Assembly: GCA_003446315.1 (NCBI GenBank)
Contig: DMBA01000151.1
Span: forward strand, 1-13,526
From: Ruminococcus sp.
GTDB taxonomy: Bacteria; Bacillota; Clostridia; Oscillospirales; Ruminococcaceae
Direction: 5' to 3'
DNA: 13,526 nucleotides
Below are positions 13,065 through 13,526 of the stretch, one piece after another. A program made the position numbers and the translations under genes. Numbering within the stretch: the stretch's first letter is position 1; each line of letters begins with the position of its first letter. Under the pieces are notes generated by a model. The model searched no databases and was not told where the DNA came from. It saw nothing but the letters and a program-made list of their open reading frames with translations.

Positions 13065-13526
13065 TTATTTTTGCGGTGCAAGCTCCTCTTCGGAGATCAG
13101 TTTTGCAATGAATTTCAGAACCTTCAATGCATCCTTTGCGTCAACATTGTTGTCGCCTGTGACCTCTGCATTCAGCAAGCCCTGTTCTTCAATGATCGCT
13201 TCCGAATCTTCAGCGCCGTAACGGCAGATAAGAACAGCATCGGAAACATCCACATCACCGCTGAGGTCTGCGTCGCCGTAGAGAAACGATTTCGGATCCG
13301 GGGTGGTTGTGGTGGTCGTAACCGTTGTGGTGGTGGTCACGATCGGGTGATTCTCTTTATCAAGATCTGCAAACGGAACAGCCTTTGTGCCGTCCGGCTC
13401 CTCGCCCCATGCCAGTTTGCCGTTGACATACATCGGAATGTGCTCGTTCAGCGAATCTGCCTTTTTCAGGTCGGTCGCATCTTCTACGCCTACAAAGGAC
13501 GGGTCATTTGCAGTATCCCATTTGCC
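13065..13526 (-). CDS. C-terminal part of a secreted dockerin protein (truncated by window edge)
   Basis: The minus-strand frame is open from the right window edge (13526) to TAA at 13065-13067, giving 153 residues of the C-terminal part of a larger protein; an internal Met at 13433 is not the true start. Visible parts: a leading stretch ending NGKLAWGEEPDGTK, a Thr-rich linker (VTTTTTVTTTTTTPDP), and a type I dockerin with first loop GDADLSGDVD and helix SDAVLICRYG, then second loop AEVTGDNNVD and helix KDALKVLKFIAKLI. The dockerin would mount the protein on a cohesin scaffold; what the N-terminal modules do cannot be told from this window. It is convergent to the operon and shares its terminator, so it is a separate transcription unit. 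Its classic linker-dockerin build is the best clue to a cellulosome-bearing Clostridia host. Confidence 0.85.
   Translation of the reverse strand, partial: GKWDTANDPSFVGVEDATDLKKADSLNEHIPMYVNGKLAWGEEPDGTKAVPFADLDKENHPIVTTTTTVTTTTTTPDPKSFLYGDADLSGDVDVSDAVLICRYGAEDSEAIIEEQGLLNAEVTGDNNVDAKDALKVLKFIAKLISEEELAPQK

Overview
The window looks like chromosomal DNA from a Ruminococcus-like member of the Clostridia. The evidence is type I dockerin modules, Thr-rich linkers in front of or at the end of secreted proteins, strong AGGAGG-type ribosome binding sites, lipobox signal peptides and moderate-to-high GC coding. This placement is by style only; no marker gene is present.

Layout: positions 1-568 hold no convincing gene but contain copies of a hairpin-forming repeat, a 14-nt direct repeat and a weak terminator-like hairpin. 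A promoter at about 549-577 then leads into ten same-strand genes (628-12992) with stop/start overlaps (ATGA, GTGA), one 41-nt overlap or short gaps, which is almost certainly one operon. A strong hairpin at 13007-13059 separates it from a convergent, right-truncated dockerin protein gene on the minus strand.

Gene order: (1) small lipoprotein; (2) a tiny exported protein that is essentially only a dockerin; (3) a lipoprotein transpeptidase of the class B penicillin-binding protein (bPBP) type with all three catalytic motifs; (4) a four-helix membrane protein with an outside domain resembling a degenerate LytR-CpsA-Psr (LCP) domain; (5) a divergent SEDS (FtsW/RodA/SpoVE) polymerase-like protein; (6) a membrane-anchored bPBP-like protein that has lost the catalytic motifs; (7) a two-helix membrane protein with an extreme Asp/Glu/Tyr linker and a cytoplasmic domain; (8) a cytoplasmic zinc-ribbon P-loop GTPase; (9) a 700-residue single-pass protein with a large cytoplasmic part and an outside domain; (10) a lipoprotein with a Thr/Pro-rich tail.

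Reading: genes 3-6 look like a dedicated, diverged cell-wall polymerase module (SEDS + active bPBP + pseudo-bPBP + LCP-like), genes 7-9 like a GTPase switch with two membrane partners that could pass a signal across the membrane, and genes 1, 2 and 10 like surface accessories, one of which could plug into a cohesin scaffold. I do not recognise this ten-gene combination as a described system; homologies were judged by eye from motifs, so the SEDS, LCP and GTPase sub-family calls need profile searches.
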